From NCBI RefSeq assembly GCF_000148645.1, contig NC_014541.1:4053139-4117138 (forward strand): 64,000 nucleotides of DNA, written 5' to 3'. Position numbers and translations under genes: made by a program. Positions 54,493 to 64,000 of this stretch are shown piece by piece (positions within the stretch are counted from its first letter, which is position 1; each line of letters begins with the position of its first letter). This DNA comes from Ferrimonas balearica DSM 9799. GTDB taxonomy: Bacteria > Pseudomonadota > Gammaproteobacteria > Enterobacterales > Shewanellaceae. The notes below the pieces were generated by a model that saw only the letters and a list, made by a program, of their open reading frames with translations, searched no databases and was not told where the DNA came from.

Positions 54493-54843
54493 ATGACCAA
54501 AATGATTCAAGCCATGCTGATTCTGTCGGTACTGGCGCTCTCCGGCTGTGTGACCTTCCCGACTCCGGAGTCGGAGCAGGTCACCGTGATTTGGGATCAT
54601 TCCGAGGCCATCACCCAATGCCAGCACAAAGGCACGGTGATTGGCTCTGAAGGCCACTTCTACGATTACTGGCTGCACGCCGATAAGGACATGGTGTGGG
54701 GTGCCCTGAACCAGATGCGGATCAAAACCGCAGCAATGGGCGGCGACACCCTCTACCTGTATCAGCCACTGGGGTTTCGAACCTCGGTGACGATGTTTGG
54801 TAATGCCTATGACTGCCGCCAGCAGCCCCAGGCAGCAGAGTAA
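54493..54843 (+). CDS. DUF4156-family lipoprotein
   Basis: 116 residues with a lipoprotein signal (MTKMIQAMLILSVLALSGC). The mature part has the DUF4156 outline seen in E. coli YjeI: an early Cys in ITQCQHKGTVIG, then ALNQMRIKTAAMGGDTLYL, and a late YDC. Function unknown, and it is probably anchored to a membrane facing the periplasm. Start ambiguous: ATG 54493 gives the best lipoprotein signal, ATG 54502 and 54436 are in frame, and none has a clear ribosome binding site. Confidence 0.75.
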   Translation: MTKMIQAMLILSVLALSGCVTFPTPESEQVTVIWDHSEAITQCQHKGTVIGSEGHFYDYWLHADKDMVWGALNQMRIKTAAMGGDTLYLYQPLGFRTSVTMFGNAYDCRQQPQAAE

Positions 54844-54852
54844 AAGCGCCAT

Positions 54853-54883
54853 AAAAAACGGCCCCGATATGGGGCCGTTTTTT
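54853..54883. terminator. Bidirectional intrinsic terminator
   Basis: AAAAAACGGCCCC/GGGGCCGTTTTTT with loop GATAT. It serves the lipoprotein gene and the convergent aminotransferase gene. Confidence 0.93.
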
Positions 54884-54900
54884 GTTGGAGTCTGCCGCGC

Positions 54901-56031
54901 TTACTGGCGGGCTTCGTTCATCACCTGTTCCAGTGCCGCCAGGCACAGGGTGACGTTCTCTTCCCGGGCGGCGTAGCCCATCAGGCCGATGCGCCAGGCC
55001 TTACCGGCCAGGTCGCCAAGACCGGCACCGATCTCCAGATTAAAGCGGTTGAGCAGGGCGCTGCGAACGGCGCCATCGTCGATCCCTTCGGGGATGTAGA
55101 CCGCGTTCAGCTGCGGCAGGCGATAAGCCTCCTCCACCACAAAGCCCAGGCCCAGCTTATCCAGACCCGCTTTCAGCTTGTCGTGCATGGCACGATGGCG
55201 GGCCCAGGCGTTCTCCAGGCCTTCCAGCTGCAGCAGGCGCAGGGACTCGTGCAGGGCGTACAGGCTGTTGACCGGCGCGGTGTGGTGGTAGCTGCGCTTG
55301 CCGTCACCGGACCAGTATCCCATCACCAGAGACTGGTCGAGGAACCAGCTGGAGATGGGCGCCTGACGGGCTTTCAGCTTCTCCACCGCGCGGGGGGAGA
55401 AGGAGACCGGCGCCAGGCCCGGCACGCAGGAGAGACACTTCTGGCTGCCGGAGTAGATGGCATCAATGCCCCACTCGTCGACGCGCAGCTCCACCCCACC
55501 CAGGGAGGTCACCGCGTCCACGATGCTCAAGACATCGTGCTCACGGGCCAGGGCACACAGGGCCTTGGCGTCAGACAGGGCGCCGGTGGAGGTTTCGGCG
55601 TGAACAAAGGCGAGGAACTTGGCGTCCGGATGCCGGTTCAGCGCATCCGCCACCTTATCCACTGACACCGGGGTGCCCCAGGCGTCGTCCACCACCACCG
55701 CTTCACCGCCGAGGCGTTCAACGTTCTGACGCATCCGTTCACCGAACACGCCATTGCGGCAGACGATCACCTTGTCGCCGGGCTCCATCAGGTTGACGAA
55801 GCAGGTTTCCATGCCGGCACTGCCCGGGGCGGAAACCGCGATGGTAAAGGCGTTTTCAGTCTGGAACGCATACTGCAGCAGCGCTTTGACCTCATCCATC
55901 ATGGCGATGAAGGTGGGGTCGAGGTGGCCCACGGTGGGCTTGCCCAGGGCCTGCAGCACCTGCGGGTGAACGTCGGAGGGACCGGGGCCCATCAGGGTCC
56001 GGCGTGGCGGGTTGAAAGGTTGGATTGTCAT
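54901..56031 (-). CDS. Class V aminotransferase (alanine/serine-glyoxylate type)
   Basis: A PLP enzyme of 376 residues. The opening LMGPGPSDVHPQVL, SAPGSAGMET, HAETSTG, VDAVTSLGG and the PLP lysine in GSQKCLSCVPGL match the alanine-glyoxylate/serine-glyoxylate aminotransferase group. It would transfer the amino group of alanine or serine to glyoxylate, giving glycine. The exact donor cannot be read from sequence. ATG 56031 with AGGA upstream is preferred over GTG 56034. Single gene between two terminators. Confidence 0.88.
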   Translation of the reverse strand: MTIQPFNPPRRTLMGPGPSDVHPQVLQALGKPTVGHLDPTFIAMMDEVKALLQYAFQTENAFTIAVSAPGSAGMETCFVNLMEPGDKVIVCRNGVFGERMRQNVERLGGEAVVVDDAWGTPVSVDKVADALNRHPDAKFLAFVHAETSTGALSDAKALCALAREHDVLSIVDAVTSLGGVELRVDEWGIDAIYSGSQKCLSCVPGLAPVSFSPRAVEKLKARQAPISSWFLDQSLVMGYWSGDGKRSYHHTAPVNSLYALHESLRLLQLEGLENAWARHRAMHDKLKAGLDKLGLGFVVEEAYRLPQLNAVYIPEGIDDGAVRSALLNRFNLEIGAGLGDLAGKAWRIGLMGYAAREENVTLCLAALEQVMNEARQ

Positions 56032-56121
56032 CACTGGCGATTCCTGCTCGTTGACGCAAAGTTCCGGGTCAGATTGACCAAGTTATCATAGTTTTCTCAC
56101 CCGTTTCGTTGATGGGACCAT

Positions 56122-56150
56122 AAAAAAACCGGCGCCTGAGCGCCGGTTTT
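56122..56150. terminator. Intrinsic terminator after the RND permease gene
   Basis: CCGGCGC/GCGCCGG with loop CTGA is flanked by a run of A's and a run of T's. It lies beyond the end of the minus-strand efflux operon and upstream of the aminotransferase gene. Confidence 0.9.
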
Positions 56151-56170
56151 GTATCGGGATTTGTCGACCC

Positions 56171-59100
56171 TTATTCGGTGGTCTCTTTGGCCAAAGCCGC
56201 CTCGGCATCGTTATCGATGGTCTTGGCGAACAGGGTGTACATCACCGGCACCACGAACAGGGTAAAGAAGGTCCCCACGGACAGGCCCACGGTGATCACC
56301 AGGCCGATGTTGAAGCGGGATACCGCACCGGCGCCGTCAGCCAGTACCAGCGGCATCACACCCAGTACCATCGCAGCGGTGGTCATCAGGATCGGACGCA
56401 GACGCAGGGAGGCAGAGGCAATCACCGCCGCCGCTTTGTCCAATCCGGTCCGCTGCAGCTGGTTGGCGAACTCCACGATAAGAATACCGTGCTTGGAGAT
56501 CAGGCCCACCAGGGTGATCAGGCCCACCTGGGTGTAGATGTTCAGGGTGGCCACACCCAGGAACAGCGGGATCATCGCACCGAAGATGGAGAGCGGTACG
56601 GTCACCAGTACCACCACCGGGTCGCGCCAGCTTTCAAACTGGGCAGCCAGTACCAGGAAGATCACCACCAGCGCCAGGGCGAAGGTGACGTACAGGGCAG
56701 AGCCCTCCTGCTCGTACTGACGGCTCTGACCGCCAAAGTCGTAGGCGTAGCCGGACGGGGCGATCTCCAGCAGCTTGCTGGACAGGAACTGGTGCGCGTC
56801 ACCAATGGTGGCGGAGCCGGGCATCGGCATCGCTTCAATGGTGGCGGAGTTCAGCTGCTGGAACTGGGTCAGCGCGTTGGGGATCACCTCTTCGGTGATC
56901 TTCACCACGGTGGACAGCGGCACCTGCTGGCCGGATTCGGTCAGCACGTACAGGTCAGCAATGGACTCCGGGGTCATCCGGAACGGGCCATCGGCCTGCG
57001 GAATCACCTCGTAGCTGCGGCCCTGCATGTCGAAGTAGTTGGTGCGGAAGTCACCCAACTGGGCTGCCAGCACGGCACCGATGGACTGCATGGAGATGCC
57101 GAGCTGGCCGGCTTTCTCGCGGTCGATCATCACGTGCACCTGCGGCTTGTTCAGCTTCAGGGTGTTGTTCACCACCATAAACATGCCGGACTTGAGGGCT
57201 TCCTCTTTCAGCTGTTCCGCCACTTCATACAGTTGGGCGTGGTCCATGGTGGAGGTGATCACAAACTCCACCGGCAGGCCCATGGCGGTACCCGGCAGGG
57301 CGGGCGGGTTCACGGAGAACACGTCCATACCCGGGATCGACTTCACCATGTTCTGCAGGATCGGCTGAACCTCCATCTGGGTGCGCTCACGCTCACTCCA
57401 GGGCTTCAGCACCATACCGGACATAAACTGGTTTTCCGTCGGGTAGCCAGCAAACATAAAGGTTTGCTCGTACTCCGGCAGGCTTTCCGCCATCTTCTGG
57501 AACTGCTTGGCGTACTCGAAGCTGTAGTTCACGTTGGCGTTATCGGGGCCGGTGGCGATGTTGAAGATAAAGCCACGGTCCTCGGTGGGCGCCAGTTCAG
57601 AACGGGTCAGCATAAACATGGCGCCAATGGCGAACAGCAGCAGAACCGCCGCGCCCAGGATGGGGCCTTTGTAGTCGCGGACAATGTGCTCCAGCAGGCT
57701 GTGATAGCCGTCCTTCAGGCGACCGAAGTTCACGTCCAGCCAGTGAACGAACTTGCCTTCCAGCGCCTGCTTGTTCAGCAGCTTGGCACACATCACCGGG
57801 GAGAGGGTCAGCGCGATAAAGCCGGAGATCAGTACCGAACCCGCCAGGGTAAAGGCGAACTCAGAGAACAGAGAGCCGGTCAGGCCGCCCATAAAGCCGA
57901 TGGGGGCGTACACCGCCGCCAGGGTGATGGTCATCGCGATAACCGGCATGGCGATCTCGCGGGCACCAATCACCGCAGCACGCACCGGAGAGAGACCCTC
58001 CTCCAGGTGTCGGTGCACGTTCTCCACCACCACGATGGCGTCATCCACCACCAGCGAGATGGCCATCACCATCGCCAGCAGGGTCAGCAGGTTGAGCGAG
58101 AAGCCCATGCCCATCATAAACAGACACACGCCCACCAGGGAGAGCGGTACGGTCACGATGGGGATCAATACCGAGCGCAGTGAACCCAGGAACAGGAACA
58201 CCACCATGATCACGATGACCACGGCTTCGCCCAGGGTTTTCACTACTTCGTAGATGGACTCTTCGATGTACTCGGTGGAGTCGTGGGACAGGTGCTGCTC
58301 CATGCCCGGCGGCAGATCGCGGGCGATGTTCGGCAGGATCTCACGAACGTCCTTGGCCACATCCAGCGGGTTGGCATCCGGGGTGGTGTTGATGCCGATG
58401 TAAACCGCCGGCTTACCGGTGTACACCACGATCACCTTGTCGGACTTGGACGCCAGCTCAACGCGGGCCACGTCCTGCAGCTTCACCACCTGCTGACCAT
58501 CGGTCTTCACGGTGATGTTGCGGAAGGACTCCACGTCCTGCAGTGAGGTGGAGGCACGCACCGGGGTCACGGTCAGGGAGTCACGGATCTCACCGGCCGC
58601 AGACTGGAAGTTGTTGCTGGCCAGAGCACGGTTGATGTCATCGGCAGATACGCCGTTGGCACGCATCCGCACCGGGTCCAGCCAGATCCGCATGGCGAAC
58701 TGCTGCTCACCAATGATCTCCGCTTCCGCCACGCCATCCGCTTCGGTCAGCTTGGGCTGAACCACACGGCGCAGGTAGTCGGTCACCTGCACGCCACTCA
58801 TGTTTTCACTGGTGTAAGCCAGGTACATGATGGCGCCACCACCGGCGGTCTCCTTAGCGATGATCGGCTCATCGATGTCGGTCGGCAGGCGGCCTTTCAC
58901 CTCGTTCAGTTTGGTCAGCATCTCCGCCATCGCGGTGTTGGCGTCGTAACCCAGCTGCAGGTACACCTCAAGCTGGGAGAAGCTGGCCCGGGAGGTGGCC
59001 TTGATGTAGTCGATCCCTTCGGTGGAGGCGATCGCCTCCTGGATCGGGGTGGTCACAAAGCCCTGCACCAACTCCGCGTTGGCACCGGGGTACGTGGTGG

Positions 59101-59239
59101 TCACGTTGATCTGACCGATCTCCATGTCCGGGTATTCCCGGACCTGGAGATCCATCAGCGCTCGCACACCAAACACCAGCAGCAGTACGTTCAGTACCAC
59201 TGCCAGCACCGGGCGGCGAATGAAAATATCAGTAAACAT
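56171..59239 (-). CDS. RND-family efflux permease (HAE1 type)
   Basis: A proton-driven inner-membrane pump of 1022 residues of the AcrB/MexF class. It opens FIRRPVLAVVLNVLLLVFG, then has YPGANAELVQGFVTTPIQEA, the TM4 relay LLAMVMAISLVVDDAIVVVENVHRH with the paired Asp residues, and a duplicated second half (TLVGLISKHGILIVEFANQL). It would export drugs or other hydrophobic compounds with the adaptor gene 15 bp upstream. No outer-membrane TolC-type gene is adjacent, so it probably uses a shared one. Confidence 0.92.
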   Translation of the reverse strand: MFTDIFIRRPVLAVVLNVLLLVFGVRALMDLQVREYPDMEIGQINVTTTYPGANAELVQGFVTTPIQEAIASTEGIDYIKATSRASFSQLEVYLQLGYDANTAMAEMLTKLNEVKGRLPTDIDEPIIAKETAGGGAIMYLAYTSENMSGVQVTDYLRRVVQPKLTEADGVAEAEIIGEQQFAMRIWLDPVRMRANGVSADDINRALASNNFQSAAGEIRDSLTVTPVRASTSLQDVESFRNITVKTDGQQVVKLQDVARVELASKSDKVIVVYTGKPAVYIGINTTPDANPLDVAKDVREILPNIARDLPPGMEQHLSHDSTEYIEESIYEVVKTLGEAVVIVIMVVFLFLGSLRSVLIPIVTVPLSLVGVCLFMMGMGFSLNLLTLLAMVMAISLVVDDAIVVVENVHRHLEEGLSPVRAAVIGAREIAMPVIAMTITLAAVYAPIGFMGGLTGSLFSEFAFTLAGSVLISGFIALTLSPVMCAKLLNKQALEGKFVHWLDVNFGRLKDGYHSLLEHIVRDYKGPILGAAVLLLFAIGAMFMLTRSELAPTEDRGFIFNIATGPDNANVNYSFEYAKQFQKMAESLPEYEQTFMFAGYPTENQFMSGMVLKPWSERERTQMEVQPILQNMVKSIPGMDVFSVNPPALPGTAMGLPVEFVITSTMDHAQLYEVAEQLKEEALKSGMFMVVNNTLKLNKPQVHVMIDREKAGQLGISMQSIGAVLAAQLGDFRTNYFDMQGRSYEVIPQADGPFRMTPESIADLYVLTESGQQVPLSTVVKITEEVIPNALTQFQQLNSATIEAMPMPGSATIGDAHQFLSSKLLEIAPSGYAYDFGGQSRQYEQEGSALYVTFALALVVIFLVLAAQFESWRDPVVVLVTVPLSIFGAMIPLFLGVATLNIYTQVGLITLVGLISKHGILIVEFANQLQRTGLDKAAAVIASASLRLRPILMTTAAMVLGVMPLVLADGAGAVSRFNIGLVITVGLSVGTFFTLFVVPVMYTLFAKTIDNDAEAALAKETTE

Positions 59240-59254
59240 CCAGGATGCTTCCTC

Positions 59255-60328
59255 TTACTGCTTGGCCAGCTGAACCAGCGCTTCGTTGGCCAGCTTCATG
59301 GTGCCGGCGGTAACGACCTGCTCACCGGCAGTCAGACCGGACATCACCGCAACGGTATCACCGCGACGCTCACCCACCTTGACGTACTGGCGGTAAGCAC
59401 GCAGCTGGCCTTCGTTGTCCTTGCGGACCACGAATACGGCGTCACCAAACGGGCTGTAAGTGATGGCGGTGGAGGGCACGGTAACCGGGTTGATCGGGTC
59501 GCGCTTGAGCAGACGGATGTCAGCGTACATACCCGGGGTCAGGCGACCGTCGCTGTTCGGCACTTCGGCACGAATGGCGATGTTACGGGTGTTCTCATCC
59601 ACCTTGGCGTCCAGTGCAATCACCTTGCCCTGGAAGTCCACGTCGGAGTAAGCACTGGTACGGAACAGCACGGTCTGGCCTACGTACAGGGAGGGCAGGT
59701 ATTGCTCCGGCACGGAGAAGTCAGCGTACAGGCTGGACACATCCTGCAGGGTCACCAGGGACTCACCGGCCTGAACGTACTGGCCCAGATCCACTTTACG
59801 GATACCCAGCACACCGGAGAACGGCGCAGTCACCGCTTTCTTATCGATGGTGGCTTCGGTTTGCGCCACGGCAGCCAGGGCCACTTTCAGGTTGGCGCTG
59901 GACTCATCGAACTCGGTCTCAGAGATGTTGCGGCGCTCAAACATGGTCTGGTTACGCTCAAACTTCACCTTGGCCAGCTCCGCCTGGGCGCGGTAGCTCT
60001 GCAGGTTGGCCTGCTCAACGCCGTCGTCCAGTTGCAGCAGCAGATCGCCTTTGTTGACCTTCTGGCCACTGCGGAAGTACAGGCCTTCCACCAGTCCGCT
60101 CACTTCGGCAGACATCTCGATGCCCGCTTTGGCAGTCAGGGTACCCACTGACGCAATTTCAGGGCGCCACTGTTCAGATTTGGCTTCCACCACGGAGATG
60201 GTGGCTGGCGGCGGCGCAAAACTGGCCAGCTGGGCCATGCCCTGCTGGATCTGCTGATATTTGATGCCACCCAGCACCAAAAGGAGGATCAGAAGGCCTC
60301 CAATGACCAACGCACTGCGTTTAAACAT
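59255..60328 (-). CDS. RND efflux periplasmic adaptor (membrane fusion protein)
   Basis: 357 residues. An N-terminal membrane anchor (about 5-24) leads into a lipoyl-type half (GLVEGLYFRSGQKVNKGDLLLQLDD), a coiled-coil hairpin (about 105-165), the second lipoyl half (VTAPFSGVLGIRKVDLGQYV) and beta-barrel and membrane-proximal domains. It bridges the RND pump and an outer-membrane channel. It is the first gene of the pair, with an operator-like inverted repeat about 70 bp upstream. Confidence 0.92.
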   Translation of the reverse strand: MFKRSALVIGGLLILLLVLGGIKYQQIQQGMAQLASFAPPPATISVVEAKSEQWRPEIASVGTLTAKAGIEMSAEVSGLVEGLYFRSGQKVNKGDLLLQLDDGVEQANLQSYRAQAELAKVKFERNQTMFERRNISETEFDESSANLKVALAAVAQTEATIDKKAVTAPFSGVLGIRKVDLGQYVQAGESLVTLQDVSSLYADFSVPEQYLPSLYVGQTVLFRTSAYSDVDFQGKVIALDAKVDENTRNIAIRAEVPNSDGRLTPGMYADIRLLKRDPINPVTVPSTAITYSPFGDAVFVVRKDNEGQLRAYRQYVKVGERRGDTVAVMSGLTAGEQVVTAGTMKLANEALVQLAKQ

Positions 60329-60397
60329 CCACTGCTTTCCTTTCTAAAGAACCGGCCTGCCGCCGTTGCGGCAACAATGCATAACCGAGAATTGATG

Positions 60398-60416
60398 GGA
60401 ACGAGAATTCCGTTCC
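60398..60416. promoter_or_regulatory. Operator-like inverted repeat upstream of the efflux operon
   Basis: GGAACG-N7-CGTTCC, 70-88 bp upstream of the adaptor ATG. The size and symmetry fit a dimeric repressor such as TetR or MarR types. No such gene is adjacent. Confidence 0.4.
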
Positions 60417-60544
60417 GGGGAACAAGTTAATCCGACCGTAAATGAAACCACAGGGATGCTGAAATTAAGCTGAACTGTCTCACTGTTTTGTTAATGAGCA
60501 GAACATTTTTTCGACCCAATCTCAGTAGGTTGCTAAGAAGATTA

Positions 60545-60567
60545 CGAAAAAGGGGGCGAACGCCCCC
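60545..60567 (-). terminator. Intrinsic terminator after ilvA
   Basis: On the minus strand GGGGGCG/CGCCCCC (loop TT) is followed by TTTTTCG, 19 nt past the ilvA stop. Confidence 0.88.
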
Positions 60568-60585
60568 AGATGTGATGATTTTGCT

Positions 60586-62112
60586 TTAGCCTCGCAAGAA
60601 AAAGCGGTATGCAGGACTGTTGCTGACCTCTTCGCAATCCATATCAAGGGCACACAGCTGCGCCCACAACTCGGCAAAGTCGGCGTCGCTCACCTCCATG
60701 CCCAGCAATACGCGGCCCGCCGCGGCACCGTGGTTGCGGTAATGGAACAGCGAGATGTTCCAGCGACTGCCCAGATCGGTGAGAAAACGCTCCAGGGCCC
60801 CCGGCGCTTCCGGGAAGCGGATCTGGAACAGTCGCTCATCCAGCGGTTCCGGTGGCAAGCCGCCCACCATATAGCGCACATGCAGTTTGGCGGTTTCGTC
60901 CGCCGACAGATCTTCGTGGGGATAGCCCGCCTCGCTCAGGGCATGGAGGATCTGCGCTTTCTCCTCGCTGTGCTTGAGACGGATGCCGACAAAGACGTTA
61001 GCGCGGTCGCGGCCGGAGAGTCGATAATTGAATTCGGTGATTAACCGCCTGTCCAGTAATCGACAAAACTGCAAGAACGCCCCTTGCCGTTCAGGAATGG
61101 TCACCGCCAGCACCGCCTCCTTGCCCTCGCCCAGTTCACAGCGCTCCGACACGTAACGCAGGCTGTGGAAATTGACGTTGGCGCCGGAGAGGATGGCGGC
61201 CAGATTCATCCCCGCGCCGCCCTCAGCGCAGTAGCGTTTCAGTCCGGCCAGGGCCAGTGCTCCGGCGGGTTCGGCAATGGCGCGGCGATCTTCATAGATG
61301 TCCTGTACGGCCGCGCAGATCTCGTCACTGTTGACGGTGATCACCCCATCCACACAGTGGCGGGCCAGCTCAAAGGGCGCGTCACCAATGCGTTTTACCG
61401 CCACACCGTCGGCGAACAGGCCCACCCTCGGCAGAGTCACCGGGGCATCGGCATCCAGCGCAGCCTTGAGGCAGGCCGCGTCTTCCGGTTCCACCCCATA
61501 CACCTTGATGTGTGGCGCCAGCGCCTTGAGATAAGCGGCGATGCCGGCGATCAGCCCGCCGCCCCCCACCGGCACAAACACCGCGTCGAGGTCCCGCTTC
61601 TGTTGCAGCAACTCCTGCCCCACCGTGCCCTGCCCGGCAATCACCGCCGCATCATCAAAGGGCGCCACCATGGTCAGCCCCTCGGACTCACTCAGTTGGC
61701 GGGCATGCTGGTAGGCCGCATCAAAGTTATCGCCGTGCAGCACCACTTCGCCGCCATGGCGGCGTACCGCATCCACCTTAATGTCCGGGGTGGTTTGCGG
61801 CATTACGATCACCGCCCGTATCCCCTTGGCACTGGCCGCCAGCGCCACCCCCTGGGCATGGTTGCCCGCCGAGGCCGCAACCACCCCGGCCCTGGCCTGT
61901 TGCACGCTCAGACTGTGGATCTTGTTGTAGGCACCCCGCAGCTTAAAGGAGTGCACCGGCTGCTGATCTTCCCGCTTCAGCCAGACCGAACGGCCCAACC
62001 GACCGGACAGGCGATTCAGTGGGTCGAGCGAGGTTTGCACCGCCACATCGTAAACCGGCGCCAGCAGGATCTGACGCAGGGTCTGTTGCACCAGGCCTTC
62101 ACCACCATTCAT
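60586..62112 (-). CDS. ilvA: Threonine ammonia-lyase, biosynthetic
   Basis: 508 residues. The catalytic half (about 1-325) has the PLP lysine in [21 protein letters not shown] and VPVGGGGL. The C-terminal half carries two ACT-like regulatory regions, marking the isoleucine-inhibited biosynthetic form rather than the short catabolic TdcB. It makes 2-oxobutanoate for isoleucine synthesis. ATG 62112 overlaps the ilvD stop (ATGA), so the two are coupled. Confidence 0.95.
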   Translation of the reverse strand: MNGGEGLVQQTLRQILLAPVYDVAVQTSLDPLNRLSGRLGRSVWLKREDQQPVHSFKLRGAYNKIHSLSVQQARAGVVAASAGNHAQGVALAASAKGIRAVIVMPQTTPDIKVDAVRRHGGEVVLHGDNFDAAYQHARQLSESEGLTMVAPFDDAAVIAGQGTVGQELLQQKRDLDAVFVPVGGGGLIAGIAAYLKALAPHIKVYGVEPEDAACLKAALDADAPVTLPRVGLFADGVAVKRIGDAPFELARHCVDGVITVNSDEICAAVQDIYEDRRAIAEPAGALALAGLKRYCAEGGAGMNLAAILSGANVNFHSLRYVSERCELGEGKEAVLAVTIPERQGAFLQFCRLLDRRLITEFNYRLSGRDRANVFVGIRLKHSEEKAQILHALSEAGYPHEDLSADETAKLHVRYMVGGLPPEPLDERLFQIRFPEAPGALERFLTDLGSRWNISLFHYRNHGAAAGRVLLGMEVSDADFAELWAQLCALDMDCEEVSNSPAYRFFLRG

Positions 62113-63944
62113 GCCCCATCCTCCAGCTTGCTGAGATCCCGCACGGCCCCCTTGTCTGCGCTGGTGGCCAGGTGGGCATAGGCTTTCAGCGCCGGCGACA
62201 CCAGGCGCTCACGGTTGGGGCGATAACGGCAGTGTTCGGCGCGTTGGGCCAGCACTTCGGCGCTCACCTGCAGCTCAATCCGCCGGTTGGGGATATCGAT
62301 GGCGATGACATCGCCCTCCTCCACCAGCGCAATGGTGCCGCCGCTGGCCGCTTCCGGTGATACGTGGCCGATGGAGAGGCCGGAGGTGCCGCCGGAGAAG
62401 CGGCCATCGGTGATCAGGGCGCAGGCCTGACCCAATCCCATCGACTTGAGATAGCTGGTGGGGTAAAGCATCTCCTGCATGCCGGGACCGCCTTTCGGCC
62501 CCTCGTAGCGGATCACCACCACGTCACCGGCCTGCACCTGACCGCCCAGAATGGCGCTGACTGCCGCATCCTGGCTGTCGAACACCCGCGCGGGGCCGGT
62601 AAAGGTGAGGCAGGATTCCGCCACCCCCGCGGTTTTCACCACGCAGCCATCGGCAGCCAGATTGCCGGACAGCACCGCCAGTCCGCCGTCCTGACTATAG
62701 GCGTGGTCAATATCGCGGATGCAGCCGTTTTGCCGGTCCACATCCAGGGTGGGCCAGCGGCAATCCTGGGAGAACGCCTGGGTGGTGCGGATCCCCGCCG
62801 GGCCCGCCCGGTAGAACTCCGCGACGCTGGCACAGGGGGCGTTGGCCACATCCCGCTCGGCCAGCACGGCCGCCAGCGACTGCCCCGCCACGTGGGGCAC
62901 CTGAGTGTGGATCAGGCCGCCCCGGGCCAGCTCGGACAGCAGGGCCATCACGCCCCCGGCCCGATGCACATCTTCCATATGGTATTGCGGGGTGGCGGGA
63001 GCCACCTTGCAGAGATTGGGCACTTTGCGCGACAGCACGTCGATGTCGCTCATGGTAAAGGGCACCTGGCCCTCCTGAGCGGCCGCCAGCAGGTGCAGAA
63101 TGGTGTTGGTGGAGCCGCCCATGGCGATGTCCAGCGCCATGGCGTTTTCAAACGCCTGGCGGTTGGCGATACCGCGCGGCAGGGCGGTGTCATCCTCCTG
63201 TTTATACCAGCGGTGGCACAGTTCAACGATGCGTCGACCCGCTTCCAGAAACAGCCCTTTGCGGTCGGCGTGGGTGGCCAGCATCGAGCCGTTGCCCGGC
63301 AACGCCAGGCCCAGCGCTTCGGTCAGGCAGTTCATGGAGTTGGCGGTAAACATGCCGGAGCAGGAACCGCAGGTGGGGCAGGCGCTGCGCTCAACTTGTT
63401 CGCTCTGTTCGTCAGAGACATTGGGATCCGCCGCCTGCACCATGGCGTCCACCAGATCGAGCTTGATGATCTGATCCGACAGCTTGGTTTTGCCCGCTTC
63501 CATCGGCCCGCCGGAGACAAAGATGGTGGGGATGTTGAGGCGCATCGCCGCCATCAGCATACCGGGGGTGATCTTGTCGCAATTGGAGATGCACACCAGC
63601 GCGTCGGCGCAGTGGGCATTCACCATGTACTCAACCGAGTCGGCAATCAATTCCCGGCTGGGCAGGGAGTAGAGCATCCCCCCATGACCCATGGCGATGC
63701 CGTCGTCCACGGCGATGGTGTTGAACTCCTTGGCCACCCCACCCGCTTCCTCAATGGCGCCCGCCACCAGTTCCCCCATGTTCTTCAGGTGCACATGGCC
63801 GGGCACAAACTGGGTAAAGGAGTTGGCGATGGCGATAATGGGTTTGCCAAAGTCGTCGTCGGTCATGCCGGTGGCGCGCCAGAGGGCACGGGCCCCCGCC
63901 ATATTACGGCCGGCGGTGGTGGTGGCGGATCGAAGCTTCGGCAT
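62109..63944 (-). CDS. ilvD: Dihydroxy-acid dehydratase
   Basis: An iron-sulfur dehydratase of 611 residues that forms the 2-oxo acids of valine and isoleucine. Cluster-related cysteines occur in [10 protein letters not shown] and [18 protein letters not shown], and GRFSGGTSG lies near the C-terminus. AAGGA precedes ATG 63944. It belongs to an ilv operon that presumably begins beyond the right edge. The remaining 56 bases to the edge hold no complete feature. Confidence 0.96.
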   Translation of the reverse strand: MPKLRSATTTAGRNMAGARALWRATGMTDDDFGKPIIAIANSFTQFVPGHVHLKNMGELVAGAIEEAGGVAKEFNTIAVDDGIAMGHGGMLYSLPSRELIADSVEYMVNAHCADALVCISNCDKITPGMLMAAMRLNIPTIFVSGGPMEAGKTKLSDQIIKLDLVDAMVQAADPNVSDEQSEQVERSACPTCGSCSGMFTANSMNCLTEALGLALPGNGSMLATHADRKGLFLEAGRRIVELCHRWYKQEDDTALPRGIANRQAFENAMALDIAMGGSTNTILHLLAAAQEGQVPFTMSDIDVLSRKVPNLCKVAPATPQYHMEDVHRAGGVMALLSELARGGLIHTQVPHVAGQSLAAVLAERDVANAPCASVAEFYRAGPAGIRTTQAFSQDCRWPTLDVDRQNGCIRDIDHAYSQDGGLAVLSGNLAADGCVVKTAGVAESCLTFTGPARVFDSQDAAVSAILGGQVQAGDVVVIRYEGPKGGPGMQEMLYPTSYLKSMGLGQACALITDGRFSGGTSGLSIGHVSPEAASGGTIALVEEGDVIAIDIPNRRIELQVSAEVLAQRAEHCRYRPNRERLVSPALKAYAHLATSADKGAVRDLSKLEDGA

Positions 63945-64000
63945 AACGGTGTCCTTGGTCGGGGTTGGCCCCGCACAGATGGTGAAAAAAAGGGGGCCGC

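Overview
This window looks like chromosomal DNA of a facultatively anaerobic marine gammaproteobacterium of the Shewanella/Ferrimonas group. Reasons: G+C is high (about 60 % by eye), an MtrA/MtrB-type decaheme cytochrome and porin sit beside a DMSO reductase, there are periplasmic nitrate reductase modules and an NrfD-type sulfur reductase, and the tRNA-Arg(CCG)/tRNA-His(GTG) pair is arranged as in enterobacterial argX-hisR. Genus-level placement is inference.

Layout. 1-2280: end of a probable PBP-domain regulator, a gene-free stretch, and an unknown acidic protein. 2325-5764: a Cache/HAMP sensor kinase and an NtrC-type sigma-54 activator. Divergent from them, 6010-11606, is a tungstate/molybdenum-cofactor operon (tupABC, mobA, a mobB-moeA fusion, moaA). 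It is preceded by a near-perfect -24/-12 sigma-54 promoter and an upstream 22-bp imperfect palindrome. 11673-22264 is housekeeping: DUF2076 and DUF3313 proteins, two tRNAs, a GAF-GAF-GGDEF-EAL protein, rep, ubiK, a BetT-like transporter and small unknown proteins. 22275-25247: modCBA plus a Crp/Fnr-family regulator. 25598-32323: dmsEFAB-dmsG for extracellular DMSO respiration. 32366-42975: three consecutive napD-napA-napB modules on the minus strand, the third followed by an extra modA. 43066-45564: a divergent TtrSR/ThsSR-like two-component pair. 45793-49601: psrABC, behind two copies of a TGTGGTTTACCACA palindrome. 49655-52023 is an AT-rich island holding a 33-residue double-glycine-leader peptide gene and a two-gene ABC transporter. 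52024-63944: an Asp-box surface protein, a DUF4156 lipoprotein, a class V aminotransferase, an RND efflux pair, ilvA and ilvD.

How the parts fit. Much of the window is about molybdenum/tungsten enzymes: oxyanion uptake (Tup, Mod), cofactor synthesis and maturation (MoaA, MoeA, MobA, MobB, TorD-type chaperone, NapD) and the terminal reductases themselves (Dms, Nap x3, Psr). Regulators lie next to their probable targets. No napC, cymA, napGH or narQP lies in the window, so electron donors and the presumed NarP must be encoded elsewhere.

The best candidate for an undescribed system is the peptide/ABC module at 49866-51394. The leader of the tiny peptide matches the classic double-glycine consensus at every key position. 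An intrinsic-terminator-like hairpin separates it from an ATPase and permease that overlap by 8 nt. No C39 peptidase is present in the window. Other notable signals are the sigma-54 control region of the Mo/W operon, the triplicated nap modules with two compact lipoprotein NapB variants and equally placed NarP-like palindromes, and the twin palindromes in front of psrA.
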